Made by a program: the position numbers and the translations under genes. A model generated the notes under the pieces. It saw only the letters and a program-made list of their open reading frames with translations. It searched no databases and was not told the origin of the DNA. From the IMG/VR virus record IMGVR_UViG_3300025293_000008, positions 1-41,275 of that record: a stretch of 41,275 nt of DNA, one strand, 5' to 3'. The DNA is from a virus. This document shows, one piece after another, positions 28,944 through 38,495 of the stretch; within the stretch, counting starts at the first letter, position 1; every line of letters begins with the position of its first letter.

Positions 28944-29891
28944 ATGGGTAATGGATATACAGGACAGACCTGGTTAGGTGGTGGTGTTAGAAATCCGAAT
29001 TTTCTATCGACGTCTCCTATCAATAGGGCGGTTCGTGATTTTTCACAGGCTGTTAAGTCTTCACAAGAGGCTGGTAAGCAGAGTCAGCAGACAATTGGAG
29101 GAAAAACTACTGAAGAATTGACAGGTGAGTTGTCAACTATTCAGCAGATTATGGCGGAACTTGGGATACCGAAGGGATACTTCGGTACTGATGATTCTGA
29201 TAAATCTGGTGATGCCACTTCTGATAGATCAGGTAGAGGTGTCTATGAAGCGCAACCTTGGTGGAACACTGCCATTCCCAGTGCCATTTCAGGATTAACA
29301 ACTTTGAAGGGCGCACAAATGTCATCTGATGCGGCAAACCGTGCGACGGAAGCGCAGGAACGGATGGCAATGCGTGGATTGGCAGCGGAAACGGCCTTAA
29401 TGGGGCGATATGGGCTACCGTTACAGGGATATCAGGTGGGGGAAGCTCGAAAGGATGACGTTGCCTATAAAGAAGCGCCGCGATGGTTAGCGCAAGGTGC
29501 GGGAAAAATTGCTCAGGAGCACTTTTTAGGAAATAAACAGCTTTCCGAGGAAGAGATGGAGGCTTTACGGGTTGCGGAATTACCGGAGCATCTGACCAGT
29601 ACAGAGCCGGTGGATGTCGGACAAATGATTATGGACGAAGTGAACAAGCTACGGGCCGCAGAACAGGGATCTGGTGGAGGGAGTCCTCAGTGGGGCAAGG
29701 GAGATGATCCGTATGGTGAGGCGATGGCCCAGCAGGCGGCTCATTATGAAGATCCGCGTTTTCAAGTCGGAAAAAGTCGATCACCTTTTGAGTGGGGTCG
29801 TATTTTGAATACCGCGAAGGATGTAGCAAGTATATATGGTTTGTTCAGCGGGATGGGTCTTGGAGGCGGCGGTGCAACAGCCGCAACATAG
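28944..29891 (+). CDS. Virion protein, possible ejection component
   Basis: A 315-residue protein: N-terminal GYTGQTWLGGGVRNPNF, a long hydrophilic helix (INRAVRDFSQAVKSSQEAGK...), then AIPSAISGLTTLKGAQMSSDAANRATEAQERMAMRGLAAE, a pattern typical of the phage ejection/internal protein genes, and a Gly-rich end. AAGGAT precedes the start. It opens a run of four large proteins (28944-35331) lying between the tail hub and the fibre, where P22-like phages keep gp7, gp20 and gp16 ejection proteins. Individual equivalence cannot be assigned from sequence alone. Confidence 0.55.
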   Translation: MGNGYTGQTWLGGGVRNPNFLSTSPINRAVRDFSQAVKSSQEAGKQSQQTIGGKTTEELTGELSTIQQIMAELGIPKGYFGTDDSDKSGDATSDRSGRGVYEAQPWWNTAIPSAISGLTTLKGAQMSSDAANRATEAQERMAMRGLAAETALMGRYGLPLQGYQVGEARKDDVAYKEAPRWLAQGAGKIAQEHFLGNKQLSEEEMEALRVAELPEHLTSTEPVDVGQMIMDEVNKLRAAEQGSGGGSPQWGKGDDPYGEAMAQQAAHYEDPRFQVGKSRSPFEWGRILNTAKDVASIYGLFSGMGLGGGGATAAT

Positions 29892-29903
29892 CCGGAGGAT
29901 AGC

Positions 29904-30923
29904 ATGGCCTTAGAAGATATTATTCGACGAACACGTCATCCAGTTACTGCGTTTGCTAATGATCCGATTTCAACGGAAATGGGTGATCATTGGGCTGAAA
30001 CCGACCTGGAAGACTACTTTGGACAGAAGGGTTTTGGCGGGGACAGTGTATTAGGCGTTTCGGAACGATCTAATCTGGATTATACACCTCAGTGGACCTC
30101 TTCGTCTCGTAATTTTGCCGAACCGCTTGATATTGACACGGGATATGATCGAATTGAGCCAAAGTATAGCTCAAAGACGCCAATCAACACCAACACCAAC
30201 ACCAACACCAACACCAACACTAACACCAACACCACCAACACCAACAATAATGGTACTGATCCTGAGTGGTTGTCAGATGCCATTAGTCAGTATCCAGGAA
30301 GGTGGAAGCGGCCAGCCGGTGCTGATACTCCGTATCCTGCTGTGCCACGTTATACGGCTCCTGATCGTCCTGATTTACCGGACTTTTCTTACGAAAAATA
30401 TGAGGGTATTGATCCCTTTCAGGCTCCTAGCCTAGAGGATGCACGCCGTGATCCGGGATTTGAATTTCGGATGCAGGAAGGTCAGCGAGCTTTGGAGTCA
30501 AGTGCTGCGGCGAAAGGGATGCTTCGTTCCGGGCAAACCTGGAAAGATTTGCAAAAGTATGGTCAGCAGATGGGCGAGTTAGGCTATCAGAATGTCTATA
30601 ATCGCCAGCTTGGCGAATGGGATCGGGCAGCGCGTCAGAATTTACTGGATTATCAGCAGGGTTATGGGGTAGCACGCGATATTTCTGATCGAGCACGCCA
30701 GAATGTCTTTGATGAATATCGGTTTGAACGGGAAGCGGCGATGGATGAATTTGCTCCGCTAATGACAGCATGGCCCTATCAGTATCAGATGGCAGGACTG
30801 GATCGGGATCAGGAATATGATCGATCCTGGGAGGAATATTTACATGAAAAGCAGCGTTTCGAAGAAGCGCGTGATTTGAAAAGCAGTACGTTGGCCGGGT
30901 TAATGGGCATGGGGGCAGCATAA
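29904..30923 (+). CDS. Virion protein with Asn-Thr repeat, ejection-type
   Basis: A 339-residue protein. After a hydrophilic N-terminus comes a low-complexity run of Asn-Thr pairs (residues 95-115) coded by an AACACC repeat, then DPGFEFRMQEGQRALESSAA, AKGMLRSGQTWKDLQKYGQQ and YQNVYNRQLGEWDRAARQNL. This second block is the well-known DPG..fR...G...l..sAAA.G.l.SG......YGQ motif of phage tail-lumen or ejection proteins. GGAGGA precedes the start at 29904. The Asn-Thr run may be a flexible linker that varies in length. Confidence 0.65.
   Translation: MALEDIIRRTRHPVTAFANDPISTEMGDHWAETDLEDYFGQKGFGGDSVLGVSERSNLDYTPQWTSSSRNFAEPLDIDTGYDRIEPKYSSKTPINTNTNTNTNTNTNTNTTNTNNNGTDPEWLSDAISQYPGRWKRPAGADTPYPAVPRYTAPDRPDLPDFSYEKYEGIDPFQAPSLEDARRDPGFEFRMQEGQRALESSAAAKGMLRSGQTWKDLQKYGQQMGELGYQNVYNRQLGEWDRAARQNLLDYQQGYGVARDISDRARQNVFDEYRFEREAAMDEFAPLMTAWPYQYQMAGLDRDQEYDRSWEEYLHEKQRFEEARDLKSSTLAGLMGMGAA
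30185..30246 (+). repeat. In-frame AACACC microsatellite
   Basis: About ten near-perfect AACACC units, with one ACT and one skipped base group, code for Asn-Thr repeats in the ejection-type protein at 29904-30923. Units of six bases keep the frame, so slippage would change only linker length. Confidence 0.85.
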
Positions 30924-30926
30924 CCA

Positions 30927-32816
30927 ATGGCTCCTCCACGCTTTTCCAATCGTCCACGCGGGACTGGAATGCCGAGTCCACTTTCCGGTGAAAGTCTGTC
31001 TGATGCGTATATGCGTCGGGGGCAAATACAGGCGGCTGGCATTCAGGCGCAACAGCGTCCCTGGGCACAGGCTGTTCAGTCGATTGGTCAGCAGACCGCT
31101 GGAACATTAGCGTCAGCCATGAAAGAACGGCATGAACTCCCGGCACGTAATCTGGAGATGATGTCGAATCTAGCCGATTTGGAGTATCGACGGCAACAGA
31201 CGGCTCAGTTAAACGCTAATAGCAGGATGAAAGGTCTGACCGATACGATAAATATCTTATCAACGATTCAGGGAATGAATGAAACGACGAGAAGGGCAAA
31301 ACGGGAAGCAAAGCACGATGATATTGACATGATGAACAAACGCACCACATTTTGGGAAAAATTTGGTGCTACGATGCACAACACTCCAGATGTATCAAAA
31401 GAAACAATGCATAATGCGCTGCGCCGAGAAGGTATTGATGTAGGCGTGATTAGCGAGGACATGATCGGTGAATATGGTCCAATGCATGATGATAATTTTT
31501 ATGCGAATCTGAACAATATAGGACAGCCGGTAAAAGAAGCGTTTACCTATGAATTCACGAAAGATGATACAGGAAGGTTGAAGGTAACAAGAGTAGCCAA
31601 GCCATTTAAGTTCGGTGACGAGGTTGAGATGGACCAGGAGCCGACGTTATATAGATTGGAATTAAAAGGAGAGTTTGGTGAGCCGGTGCCAGGAACGCAA
31701 ATTGTGTATCCGAATGGCGAGACAGCTATTATGGATGCAGAGGGATATCAGGTTGAAAATCCTGAACTTTGGAAAGCACGTACAGCGGCAGGCGCGGGAA
31801 TGCCGGGTGGGCCTCCGGTTCGAATGATGCTCCAGGAATATTATGATACGAGAACTGGACGGAATAAAATGGCTTGGGCGAATCCGTATACGATGGAGCT
31901 GTTTGAGTTGAATAGTCCAAATCGACGAATAACGGATGCCGATATTGCGTTAACTACCCAGCAGCAGGAACGCCAAGACCAAATGGAGACCGCTACTTTT
32001 GCATTAGCGAATCTGTTTAACGTGGCGATGACCAAGGAACACGCTGAGAGAATGCCGACCCTGACAGATAGCGCAGGTAATCCTATCCTATTTGGTAGTG
32101 ATGATGCGATATTTACTAGTCCGAAGGCATTCCAGCTTGTCCAAAATCTGTTTGGTTATTTAGGAACTTGGATAGGCACGGCCCCGGTTTATAAGCAGTT
32201 TTTTGATTTTCGATTAGGGTTGGGCGGTGAGTTGGCGGTGGCATCGCAGGGATCACGACCGAGTGATGCGGATATTCTAAGAATATGGGGACCGATTATT
32301 CCTGATGGATGGGATACCGGGGAGTCAGCATTTCCCAAGATGGTGTTTATGGCTGGCTGGTTGCAATCCCGTGATATTAGACATAAACGGGCGAACGAGG
32401 AGGGAAGGGACCCCAATGCATTTGGTGTGGTCCAGTATAGTCAAGAGATGGTGGAGGCCAATAACGGTAAGGGTCGGTTTTTTGGCGATATTAGCGTTCC
32501 GAGTATGGAAGATACAGGAGGAAAAAATCCTGACGGATCTCCACTGATGGCCCCTGTCGTTCGGCGTTGGGTGCCTACACAGAAGGATTGTTATGATCCA
32601 GCATCTTGTCCAGGTGGGTGGACGTCGCAGGAAAAATGGGATGCAAATGGGTTTGATGATGAAGAGTGGCTTGGGAGTGAAGCCAATAAGTATCAGGCCC
32701 CAGAGTTTCCAGTTAATGAAAAAAATCAACGCGTAATAAGTGGGATCGAGGAGATCATGGAACCATTGGAGAATCTTAATTTATCAGGAGGAGTTCTTGG
32801 TGGCCCCCCGCAATAG
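30927..32816 (+). CDS. Large virion protein, ejection-type, unknown
   Basis: A 629-residue protein. The N-terminal part is Pro/Arg-rich and helical (PPRFSNRPRGTGMPSPL, MRRGQIQAAGIQAQQRPW, QTAGTLASAMKER), then a charged coiled-coil region, and a large mixed C-terminal part with a QGSRPSDADILRIWGPIIP segment, which resembles the Q.sRPSD.D......g phage virion motif. A cysteine pair lies at KDCYDPASCPGG. No enzyme motif seen. Start at 30927 has no good leader, so coupling to the previous gene is likely; the end overlaps the next gene by 17 bases. Probably ejected or internal. Confidence 0.55.
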   Translation: MAPPRFSNRPRGTGMPSPLSGESLSDAYMRRGQIQAAGIQAQQRPWAQAVQSIGQQTAGTLASAMKERHELPARNLEMMSNLADLEYRRQQTAQLNANSRMKGLTDTINILSTIQGMNETTRRAKREAKHDDIDMMNKRTTFWEKFGATMHNTPDVSKETMHNALRREGIDVGVISEDMIGEYGPMHDDNFYANLNNIGQPVKEAFTYEFTKDDTGRLKVTRVAKPFKFGDEVEMDQEPTLYRLELKGEFGEPVPGTQIVYPNGETAIMDAEGYQVENPELWKARTAAGAGMPGGPPVRMMLQEYYDTRTGRNKMAWANPYTMELFELNSPNRRITDADIALTTQQQERQDQMETATFALANLFNVAMTKEHAERMPTLTDSAGNPILFGSDDAIFTSPKAFQLVQNLFGYLGTWIGTAPVYKQFFDFRLGLGGELAVASQGSRPSDADILRIWGPIIPDGWDTGESAFPKMVFMAGWLQSRDIRHKRANEEGRDPNAFGVVQYSQEMVEANNGKGRFFGDISVPSMEDTGGKNPDGSPLMAPVVRRWVPTQKDCYDPASCPGGWTSQEKWDANGFDDEEWLGSEANKYQAPEFPVNEKNQRVISGIEEIMEPLENLNLSGGVLGGPPQ

Positions 32817-35331
32817 TTTAGCAAATGCCTTTTTAGGGATACAGCCTCAATTTCAGCAGACGGGGGCACAGTCCTTTCTTCAGCGATCACTCGAAGGCGG
32901 AACGCCTCTTACTCTAGAAGAAAAACGAGCGCAAGAGATGCGGAATCTTGCGGCCCAGCGCGACCGTCGGACTGAGTTTGCGGGGCAAACAAATGAAGAA
33001 CGGTTAGCGGCAACAGGAGGGTTGGCGGGGGCGGAGTCGCGTGAGATCGAGCGACAGTATAATCTGGCGCAGGAGAAGACGGCTGATTCCATTGAGGAGT
33101 TTGCGCAGGATTTGAATTTAAAGAGGTACAAGAAGGAGCATGCCTTTGATCGACTGTTTAACGAAGATTATCAAATACAGGCGGCCGGACTAAGTGATGC
33201 CATCCCTTTTAAGGAGCAGGGCCAGATGGTACTGGATTTTGCGCGTGGGGTTCCTGCGTCAGTGCTTGAGCCAGCGGCTCATTTGCAAACAGCCGGTATA
33301 CCTAATATTGGTCTTCGTGCAATGAATACTTTGCGTCAAACTGGTGGGCCAGGATTGGGATATAAAGATATAAATCCGTTCAGGGGATCGTTCATGTCAG
33401 GAGAATTTGAGCCTGCTTATCCTGATCATGACGTGAACGATGAGGCTCAGTTTCAGTTGCTTGATTGGTCCGACGAACCCTGGTTTAAGGCGTTGGGGCC
33501 GGATGAGAAGAGTGCTGCTGGCAATGTGGGTCGAGCTGCCGGTATTATGGCGTCGTTTTTTGTCGGGTCGGGGTTGCTTGGAGCTGCCACGGCTTCAAGA
33601 ATTTCTGGAACCGGTGCCGTGGCCAGGATAGGGAAACACTTAACCCATACTGGTGTGGAAAGCGGTGTGGATATTGCCAAAGCGTTGGCTTTGGGATTGC
33701 CACCGCATGAAGCACAGGGGGTTGGAGCGATACGTGCGTTGATTGGATTGGGGGCACCAGTCGTAACAGCGCCTGTCCAGCTTTTGTCGAAAACGCTACC
33801 AAAGGCGGCGTTTAATTGGTTAATGCGTCCTTTGGTAAGAAATATTCAGTCAGAGGCCGATCAATATATCTTGCATTATGGACCCGATGGGAACAAGTCG
33901 TTAACGAATGCGGATGTGAAGATTATTGAGGAGTTTAGGGATGGTTTAGCCAATCGGCTTTTTGATGATCCGACGTTGTGGAGATTTACGACGGGGGAGT
34001 TACAGAGTTTTTCACAACTGGCAAAAAATATTGTAGAAAAAGAGCTGAATGTCTCGTTAGGGAAGGCGTGGGCGCAATGGCAAGGCGCTGGTAAAGCGTT
34101 TCCATGGTTCGATAAGGCTACTGGAGAGACGGGAGAGGCGGTGGCGCAACGGTTGCTTCGGTGGTTGCCTAAAATTCGACAGGCACAGCGTGGAGGTGCA
34201 GTTGGCGCGGAGATTCCCACGACTCCATTGGGGCAGCGTGCTGATACTCTTGTGAAAAAATTGTTTAGAACAGAGCCATCAGGGGACCCTATCACACAGC
34301 GGATGATTACGAATCCGAATACCAAACAGCTTGAACCTGCTACTCGGATACGACTGAGGACCCCTATAAAGGATGAAAAAGGAAACATAACCGACTATCA
34401 GATTACTGAAACTATCGATGATTTCGATGGCATTCATTTGACTGATTTTGTCGATGATGCAGGCAAACTCAAGCCAAAGTATGAGCACGCCCAAGTCAAA
34501 GTAAGCGACGATCTGGTTAACCAAAATACCGGAGAAATTTCTCTGGAAGTCCAGTGGAGGCCGCTACACACTGCCAATCGTGTTAATGTTCAAAATGGCG
34601 GCGTGCCGATATTTAAGCCAGGGGCCATAGATGAGCTGACGCCAGAGGAAATACGAGAGGTAACAAAGATTTATAATCGCATGATTAGTTATCCAGATCC
34701 TGCCGACTTGGCCCTGCCACCAAATGCGATGGATGATTTGAAACATGCGCGAGCCAGCATGGCGGATGCATTGAAACGCTTAGATCCAGAAACGAATGTA
34801 AGGGCAGTGCCCCTCCATGCGCCTGAAGCGACTCAGTTCGGGTATCGTGCGAAATTAGAGAAATTGCGAGATTTGCAAATGTTGGATGATTTTATTGCCT
34901 CTACTGTTACGCAACCGGCACAAGCAGTTACGAAAACCGCGGGTGTAGTAGCAGCAGGATCAGCGAATACGGCGTTTGGTGCTCGTACCGCAGCGCGTGA
35001 AGCGAGTTGGCCTTTCTTAGCTGCTATTATGAAGGGTATTTCTAAACGAAGTATACAGGGCACGCCCATGGGCCGTCCTGAATGGTGGGTTGGGGACAAG
35101 GCTGCACAATTTTTCCGTGATTCGAAGAACGTGTTATGGGTTAAGCCCGGTCTAGGTAAGCAATGGACACGATACATGGGGGGAACGACTGATGAGTTTG
35201 GTCTTCCCATTGGGGCGGGTCTTCGAGGGTGGGAGACTGCTATAGTTACGGGCAGCGAGGGACGTTCAGATGTATCTTCTGATGCGTCGGGTTCTGAACG
35301 ACGGGGATTTATCCCCCCAGGAGAATTATAA
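32800..35331 (+). CDS. Largest virion protein, putative ejection/internal protein
   Basis: An 843-residue protein. GTG at 32800 with a perfect AGGAGGAG six bases upstream is preferred over ATG at 32740, which would run through the previous gene. Regions: a helical charged N-terminus (LEEKRAQEMRNLAAQRDRR, ESREIERQYNLAQEKTADS), a Gly/Ala-rich hydrophobic stretch (AGNVGRAAGIMASFFVGSGL, LLGAATASRI) that could insert into a membrane, and a long mixed C-terminal part. Hydrophobic stretches and size are typical of P22/T7-type ejection proteins that cross the envelope ahead of DNA. No lytic transglycosylase motif was seen. Confidence 0.55.
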   Translation: MAPRNSLANAFLGIQPQFQQTGAQSFLQRSLEGGTPLTLEEKRAQEMRNLAAQRDRRTEFAGQTNEERLAATGGLAGAESREIERQYNLAQEKTADSIEEFAQDLNLKRYKKEHAFDRLFNEDYQIQAAGLSDAIPFKEQGQMVLDFARGVPASVLEPAAHLQTAGIPNIGLRAMNTLRQTGGPGLGYKDINPFRGSFMSGEFEPAYPDHDVNDEAQFQLLDWSDEPWFKALGPDEKSAAGNVGRAAGIMASFFVGSGLLGAATASRISGTGAVARIGKHLTHTGVESGVDIAKALALGLPPHEAQGVGAIRALIGLGAPVVTAPVQLLSKTLPKAAFNWLMRPLVRNIQSEADQYILHYGPDGNKSLTNADVKIIEEFRDGLANRLFDDPTLWRFTTGELQSFSQLAKNIVEKELNVSLGKAWAQWQGAGKAFPWFDKATGETGEAVAQRLLRWLPKIRQAQRGGAVGAEIPTTPLGQRADTLVKKLFRTEPSGDPITQRMITNPNTKQLEPATRIRLRTPIKDEKGNITDYQITETIDDFDGIHLTDFVDDAGKLKPKYEHAQVKVSDDLVNQNTGEISLEVQWRPLHTANRVNVQNGGVPIFKPGAIDELTPEEIREVTKIYNRMISYPDPADLALPPNAMDDLKHARASMADALKRLDPETNVRAVPLHAPEATQFGYRAKLEKLRDLQMLDDFIASTVTQPAQAVTKTAGVVAAGSANTAFGARTAAREASWPFLAAIMKGISKRSIQGTPMGRPEWWVGDKAAQFFRDSKNVLWVKPGLGKQWTRYMGGTTDEFGLPIGAGLRGWETAIVTGSEGRSDVSSDASGSERRGFIPPGEL

Positions 35332-35334
35332 GTA

Positions 35335-36852
35335 ATGGCCACTGGCACTGTAATGCCCGTCCCCCAGATTCAGTTTCTGGACAACGACGGGAACCCTCTT
35401 TCAGGCGGCAAGCTGTATACATATGTCGCCGGATCGACCACCAATCTTGCTACCTATAGCGATTCGGCGCTGTCATCCGCCAACGCCAATCCAGTCGTGC
35501 TCGATGCTGGAGGACGGGCGACCGTCTATCTCCAGCCGAAATCCTACAAGTTTAGAGTGGATAATTCGTCGGACGTCACGGTCTATACGCAGGACAATAT
35601 TCTGGCCTTGCAGGGCGAGGAAGGCGCGTCGCTGGAAATCACCGGGACCGCTGGGGAAGCGCTCTCGGCTAATAACTTTGTCTATCTCAGTGACGGGTCC
35701 GGGTCACTGACCGCAGGCCGCTGGTATAAGACGGACTCCGATCTTGACTACGCGAACACCGATGCGGTCTTGGGCGTGGTAGCGGCAGCGATTGACAGTG
35801 GCGCGGAAGGACGGATTCGCATTGGCGGCAAGCTGGCCGGGTTCTCTGGCTTGACGACTGGTAAACCGCAATATCTTGGTGCTACGGCTGGCGCACGGAC
35901 AGAAACGGCACCAAATCAAGAGCGTGTGGTGGGTCGAGCCACCAGCAGTGCGGAGATTCTGCTGGACTTCAGTCCATCACGGGTCGGGCTGGTACAGCCA
36001 CAGGTCTGTGGAGGACGCTTGACGTTGGAAGATGGCGCACCAATCGCAACTTCGGACCAGACGGGGGCGACGACGATTTACTTCACACCGTATATGGGAA
36101 ACAAGATTTCCCTGTATAACACCTCGACGGCCCATTGGACGATTCATCAGTTTGCCCAACTGTCCCATAGCCTCAGCGGAGAAACCGCCGATAAGAACTA
36201 TGATGTGTTTGCCAAAAGCACGAACGGCGTGGTCAGTCTGGAGAGTCTCGTCTGGACCAATGATACCAATCGCGCCACCAATCTGGTGATGCAGGATGGG
36301 GTGTATTGCAAGACCGGCGCACTCGACCAGCGATATATCGGGACCTATCGCACCACTTCATCGATAGGCCAATGCGAGGATTCTCAAACCAAGCGGTTTG
36401 TCTGGAACGCCTATAACCAGATTGATCGACAACTATATAAACTGCCATCAGCCAATAGCTGGACGTATACCGTCGATACGATTCGTCAGGCTGGAAATGA
36501 AGCGACGAATAAAGTGGAGGCGGTGTCTGGACTGGAAGGTAGTGCGATTACAGTGGATAATTCTGTCATGTATAGTCATTCGGCTGCGGCAGCAACGACG
36601 TATGTGGCCGTGGGGATTGGAGAGAGCAGTACCACGGCAAATGCCACGGGCTGTCAGATGCTTGCGTCCAATCCACAGGTGAACGATTCGACAGATTTTG
36701 TCTCGGCACACTTAAAGAAACACAAAGCCGCCGGGTATCACTACTATGCTATGCTCGAAGTGGTCACAGCGGTTGGGACAACGACGTTTTATGGGGACAA
36801 CAATGTTCCCGCGAAGCGACAGAGTGGCATCTCAGCTATCTATAGGAGCTAA
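35335..36852 (+). CDS. Tail spike/fibre with podovirus head-binding domain
   Basis: A 505-residue protein. The N-terminal ~95 residues (MPVPQIQFLDNDGNPLSGGK, LYTYVAGSTTNLATYSDSAL, VVLDAGGRATVYLQPKSYKF, VDNSSDVTVYTQDNI) match the widespread domain that anchors podovirus tail fibres or spikes. The remainder has TIYFTPYMGNKISLYNTSTA, NYDVFAKSTNGVVSLESLVW and DQRYIGTYRTTSS, a beta-rich set common in receptor-binding phage proteins with no obvious hydrolase motif. CAGGAG precedes ATG at 35335. Likely the main host-recognition protein. Confidence 0.8.
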   Translation: MATGTVMPVPQIQFLDNDGNPLSGGKLYTYVAGSTTNLATYSDSALSSANANPVVLDAGGRATVYLQPKSYKFRVDNSSDVTVYTQDNILALQGEEGASLEITGTAGEALSANNFVYLSDGSGSLTAGRWYKTDSDLDYANTDAVLGVVAAAIDSGAEGRIRIGGKLAGFSGLTTGKPQYLGATAGARTETAPNQERVVGRATSSAEILLDFSPSRVGLVQPQVCGGRLTLEDGAPIATSDQTGATTIYFTPYMGNKISLYNTSTAHWTIHQFAQLSHSLSGETADKNYDVFAKSTNGVVSLESLVWTNDTNRATNLVMQDGVYCKTGALDQRYIGTYRTTSSIGQCEDSQTKRFVWNAYNQIDRQLYKLPSANSWTYTVDTIRQAGNEATNKVEAVSGLEGSAITVDNSVMYSHSAAAATTYVAVGIGESSTTANATGCQMLASNPQVNDSTDFVSAHLKKHKAAGYHYYAMLEVVTAVGTTTFYGDNNVPAKRQSGISAIYRS

Positions 36853-36854
36853 TT

Positions 36855-37244
36855 ATGTTAGCAGCACAATTAACGGCGGCGCTTGAACGGATTGGTATTC
36901 CGGTCGTGGGGGTAAGCATTGGGAATGTGGACGACCGCAGTACATGGCGTGTCGATTATGATCACCCCACTCGCGCGCAACAGTTAGCGGGTGAGGAGTT
37001 GCTGGCAAGTTTTAATCCCGATAACGACGAAGATTATCTGGAAGAACGGGCTGATAAGGCGTTCACCGCGTATCTGGCCCTTCCAGAGACACAGGCGTTT
37101 CTTAAAGTGCATACAGACCTTAAAGAAGCCGTGTTTCTCGATGAAATCGACAGCGATCCAGATTTTGATCCGCGTGGCGAGGTAGAGGACCACTTGGAAA
37201 TCGCGTATAAGAAGGCGTACAAGGATACGCATTCGCTTCCATGA
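36855..37244 (+). CDS. Hypothetical protein downstream of tail fibre
   Basis: A 129-residue acidic protein: LTAALERIGIPVVGVSIGNV, STWRVDYDHPTRAQQLAGEE, LLASFNPDNDEDYLEERADK and a helical, acidic end. The DyD.at..Q...a.a....fd pattern resembles small podovirus proteins found next to fibres, which might be fibre chaperones or tail parts. TAGGAG precedes ATG at 36855. Function unknown. Confidence 0.6.
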   Translation: MLAAQLTAALERIGIPVVGVSIGNVDDRSTWRVDYDHPTRAQQLAGEELLASFNPDNDEDYLEERADKAFTAYLALPETQAFLKVHTDLKEAVFLDEIDSDPDFDPRGEVEDHLEIAYKKAYKDTHSLP

Positions 37245-37251
37245 GGCAATA

Positions 37252-37896
37252 ATGCCAAACGATAATCAAAAAGAGTTGTTATCGGACCGCGATTACGAAC
37301 CTTTAGGGATGCAGTGGCTGGACTTAATAAAGTCTGGAATTTCGGAACATTTTAGGGGAGGGGGAAAGGCGTATGAACCCCCGACTTACCATCAATATTC
37401 TCCTGAGCCTGTCCCTTCTGAGGAAATAGTGCAGACAGGAATACCATTTGGTCCGGGAGCGTTGCGCAGTTTAATGCAACTTTTTAAGCGTGGCCGCAAA
37501 TCACCAGCTACGCGAAGCCCTAAACGTATAGAAGACGAATGGATTAGCCCGGAGCATGAACTCCGACAGAGTAAGAAGTTTCTTGCTGGTACCCCGCAAG
37601 AAAAGGACAAATTACTAAAGGGTCTTCAAAGAGAGATGGAAGAGATTGGAGATTTCGATAGGTTAATGGAGAAAGAGCGTTATGGTAAGTTTTTTGATCC
37701 TATACGTCGATCTACCCCTTTCAAGTATCAAACAGAACTTCCTTCGGATGTGAGTCGAAAACTCAATCCTCAAACAGCATTTCCTTTGGAAATTGGCACT
37801 GGTGCTTTTGAAGCAATTCCGTTGAAGGGAGACATCAATCTCATAAAGCTGACTCGGCTCTTAGAACTTGCGAAAAAGGGAAATATAGAGTTTTGA
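37252..37896 (+). CDS. Hypothetical protein before the lysis genes
   Basis: A 214-residue protein with no family recognised: PLGMQWLDLIKSGISEHFRG, GGKAYEPPTYHQYSPEP, a basic LMQLFKRGRKSPATRSPK, and a helical KDKLLKGLQREMEEIGDF. It is more A+T-rich in codon style than its neighbours, resembling the genes at 17722-19724. AGG lies six bases before ATG at 37252. The stop overlaps the TTG start of the holin-like gene. Confidence 0.55.
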   Translation: MPNDNQKELLSDRDYEPLGMQWLDLIKSGISEHFRGGGKAYEPPTYHQYSPEPVPSEEIVQTGIPFGPGALRSLMQLFKRGRKSPATRSPKRIEDEWISPEHELRQSKKFLAGTPQEKDKLLKGLQREMEEIGDFDRLMEKERYGKFFDPIRRSTPFKYQTELPSDVSRKLNPQTAFPLEIGTGAFEAIPLKGDINLIKLTRLLELAKKGNIEF

Positions 37897-38219
37897 TTGG
37901 AGGACTCAAACGCAAGGCCGTAACCTGGTTTCTCGGCAAAAAACTCGGAGGGGTACTCGAGAACACGGACATGCCAGCGACCAAGCGCAAGGCACTGGTC
38001 ACGACGATTCAGAAAGCAGTCTCAAATATCATGCAGAATAAACCAACCATCAAGAACGAACCGGTCATGTATGGCGGGGCCATTACGGTGGCGGTCGCAT
38101 TAGCCGGGGCTTTTGGGCTAGACTTAACGGTGGAGCAGTTGTCGATTACCCTGTCTACGGTCATTGCCGTGGTCAGTTTTGTCCAACGTCAGTTTGTCAG
38201 CCCTGCAAAGGAGAAGTAG
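37893..38219 (+). CDS. Holin-like membrane protein
   Basis: A 108-residue protein with a basic N-terminus (KRKAVTWFLGKKLGG), a helical middle and two hydrophobic helices (VMYGGAITVAVALAGAFGL and LSITLSTVIAVVSFVQ) separated by a short turn, plus a charged end. This is the shape of class II-type holins, and two lysis genes follow. TTG at 37893 is used because it forms a TTGA overlap with the previous gene; ATG within the frame at 37971 is an alternative. It would release the endolysin by making holes in the cytoplasmic membrane. Confidence 0.6.
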   Translation: MIGGLKRKAVTWFLGKKLGGVLENTDMPATKRKALVTTIQKAVSNIMQNKPTIKNEPVMYGGAITVAVALAGAFGLDLTVEQLSITLSTVIAVVSFVQRQFVSPAKEK

Positions 38220-38220
38220 C

Positions 38221-38493
38221 ATGACTGGATTTCTTCAGAAAGCGATGTCGCTGGTTCCCTATATTATCGACGCGGTGCAGTGGGTTGAGAAGTGTTTTAC
38301 CAGTGGAAAGGGGAAACAGAAGCAGGATGCGGCAATTCAGCTCATTTTAAGTATGCTTCATATTTCCCAACAGGTCACACAGAAGGAACTCTTAGCCAGT
38401 GCGTCGGTGGAGAGTTGTGCCAGAAAAGTGATTGATGCAGTGGTCGCTCTTGAAAACGCCATTAAGGAGTTTGACAAGAATAAGAGTGGCTAA
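38221..38493 (+). CDS. Small lysis-region hypothetical protein
   Basis: A 90-residue protein: MTGFLQKAMSLVPYIIDAVQ, a partly hydrophobic helix, then KGKQKQDAAIQLILSML and a helical end with a cysteine. The pattern resembles a small phage protein common next to holins, perhaps a lysis-timing factor, but no motif proves it. AAAGGAG gives a good leader for ATG at 38221. Two bases separate its stop from the XhlA-like start. Confidence 0.55.
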   Translation: MTGFLQKAMSLVPYIIDAVQWVEKCFTSGKGKQKQDAAIQLILSMLHISQQVTQKELLASASVESCARKVIDAVVALENAIKEFDKNKSG

Positions 38494-38495
38494 TC

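Noticed and set aside
30185-30246. AACACC repeats considered as a CRISPR array or origin repeats
   Set aside because: No spacers and the repeats are in frame inside a gene; it is a coding microsatellite.
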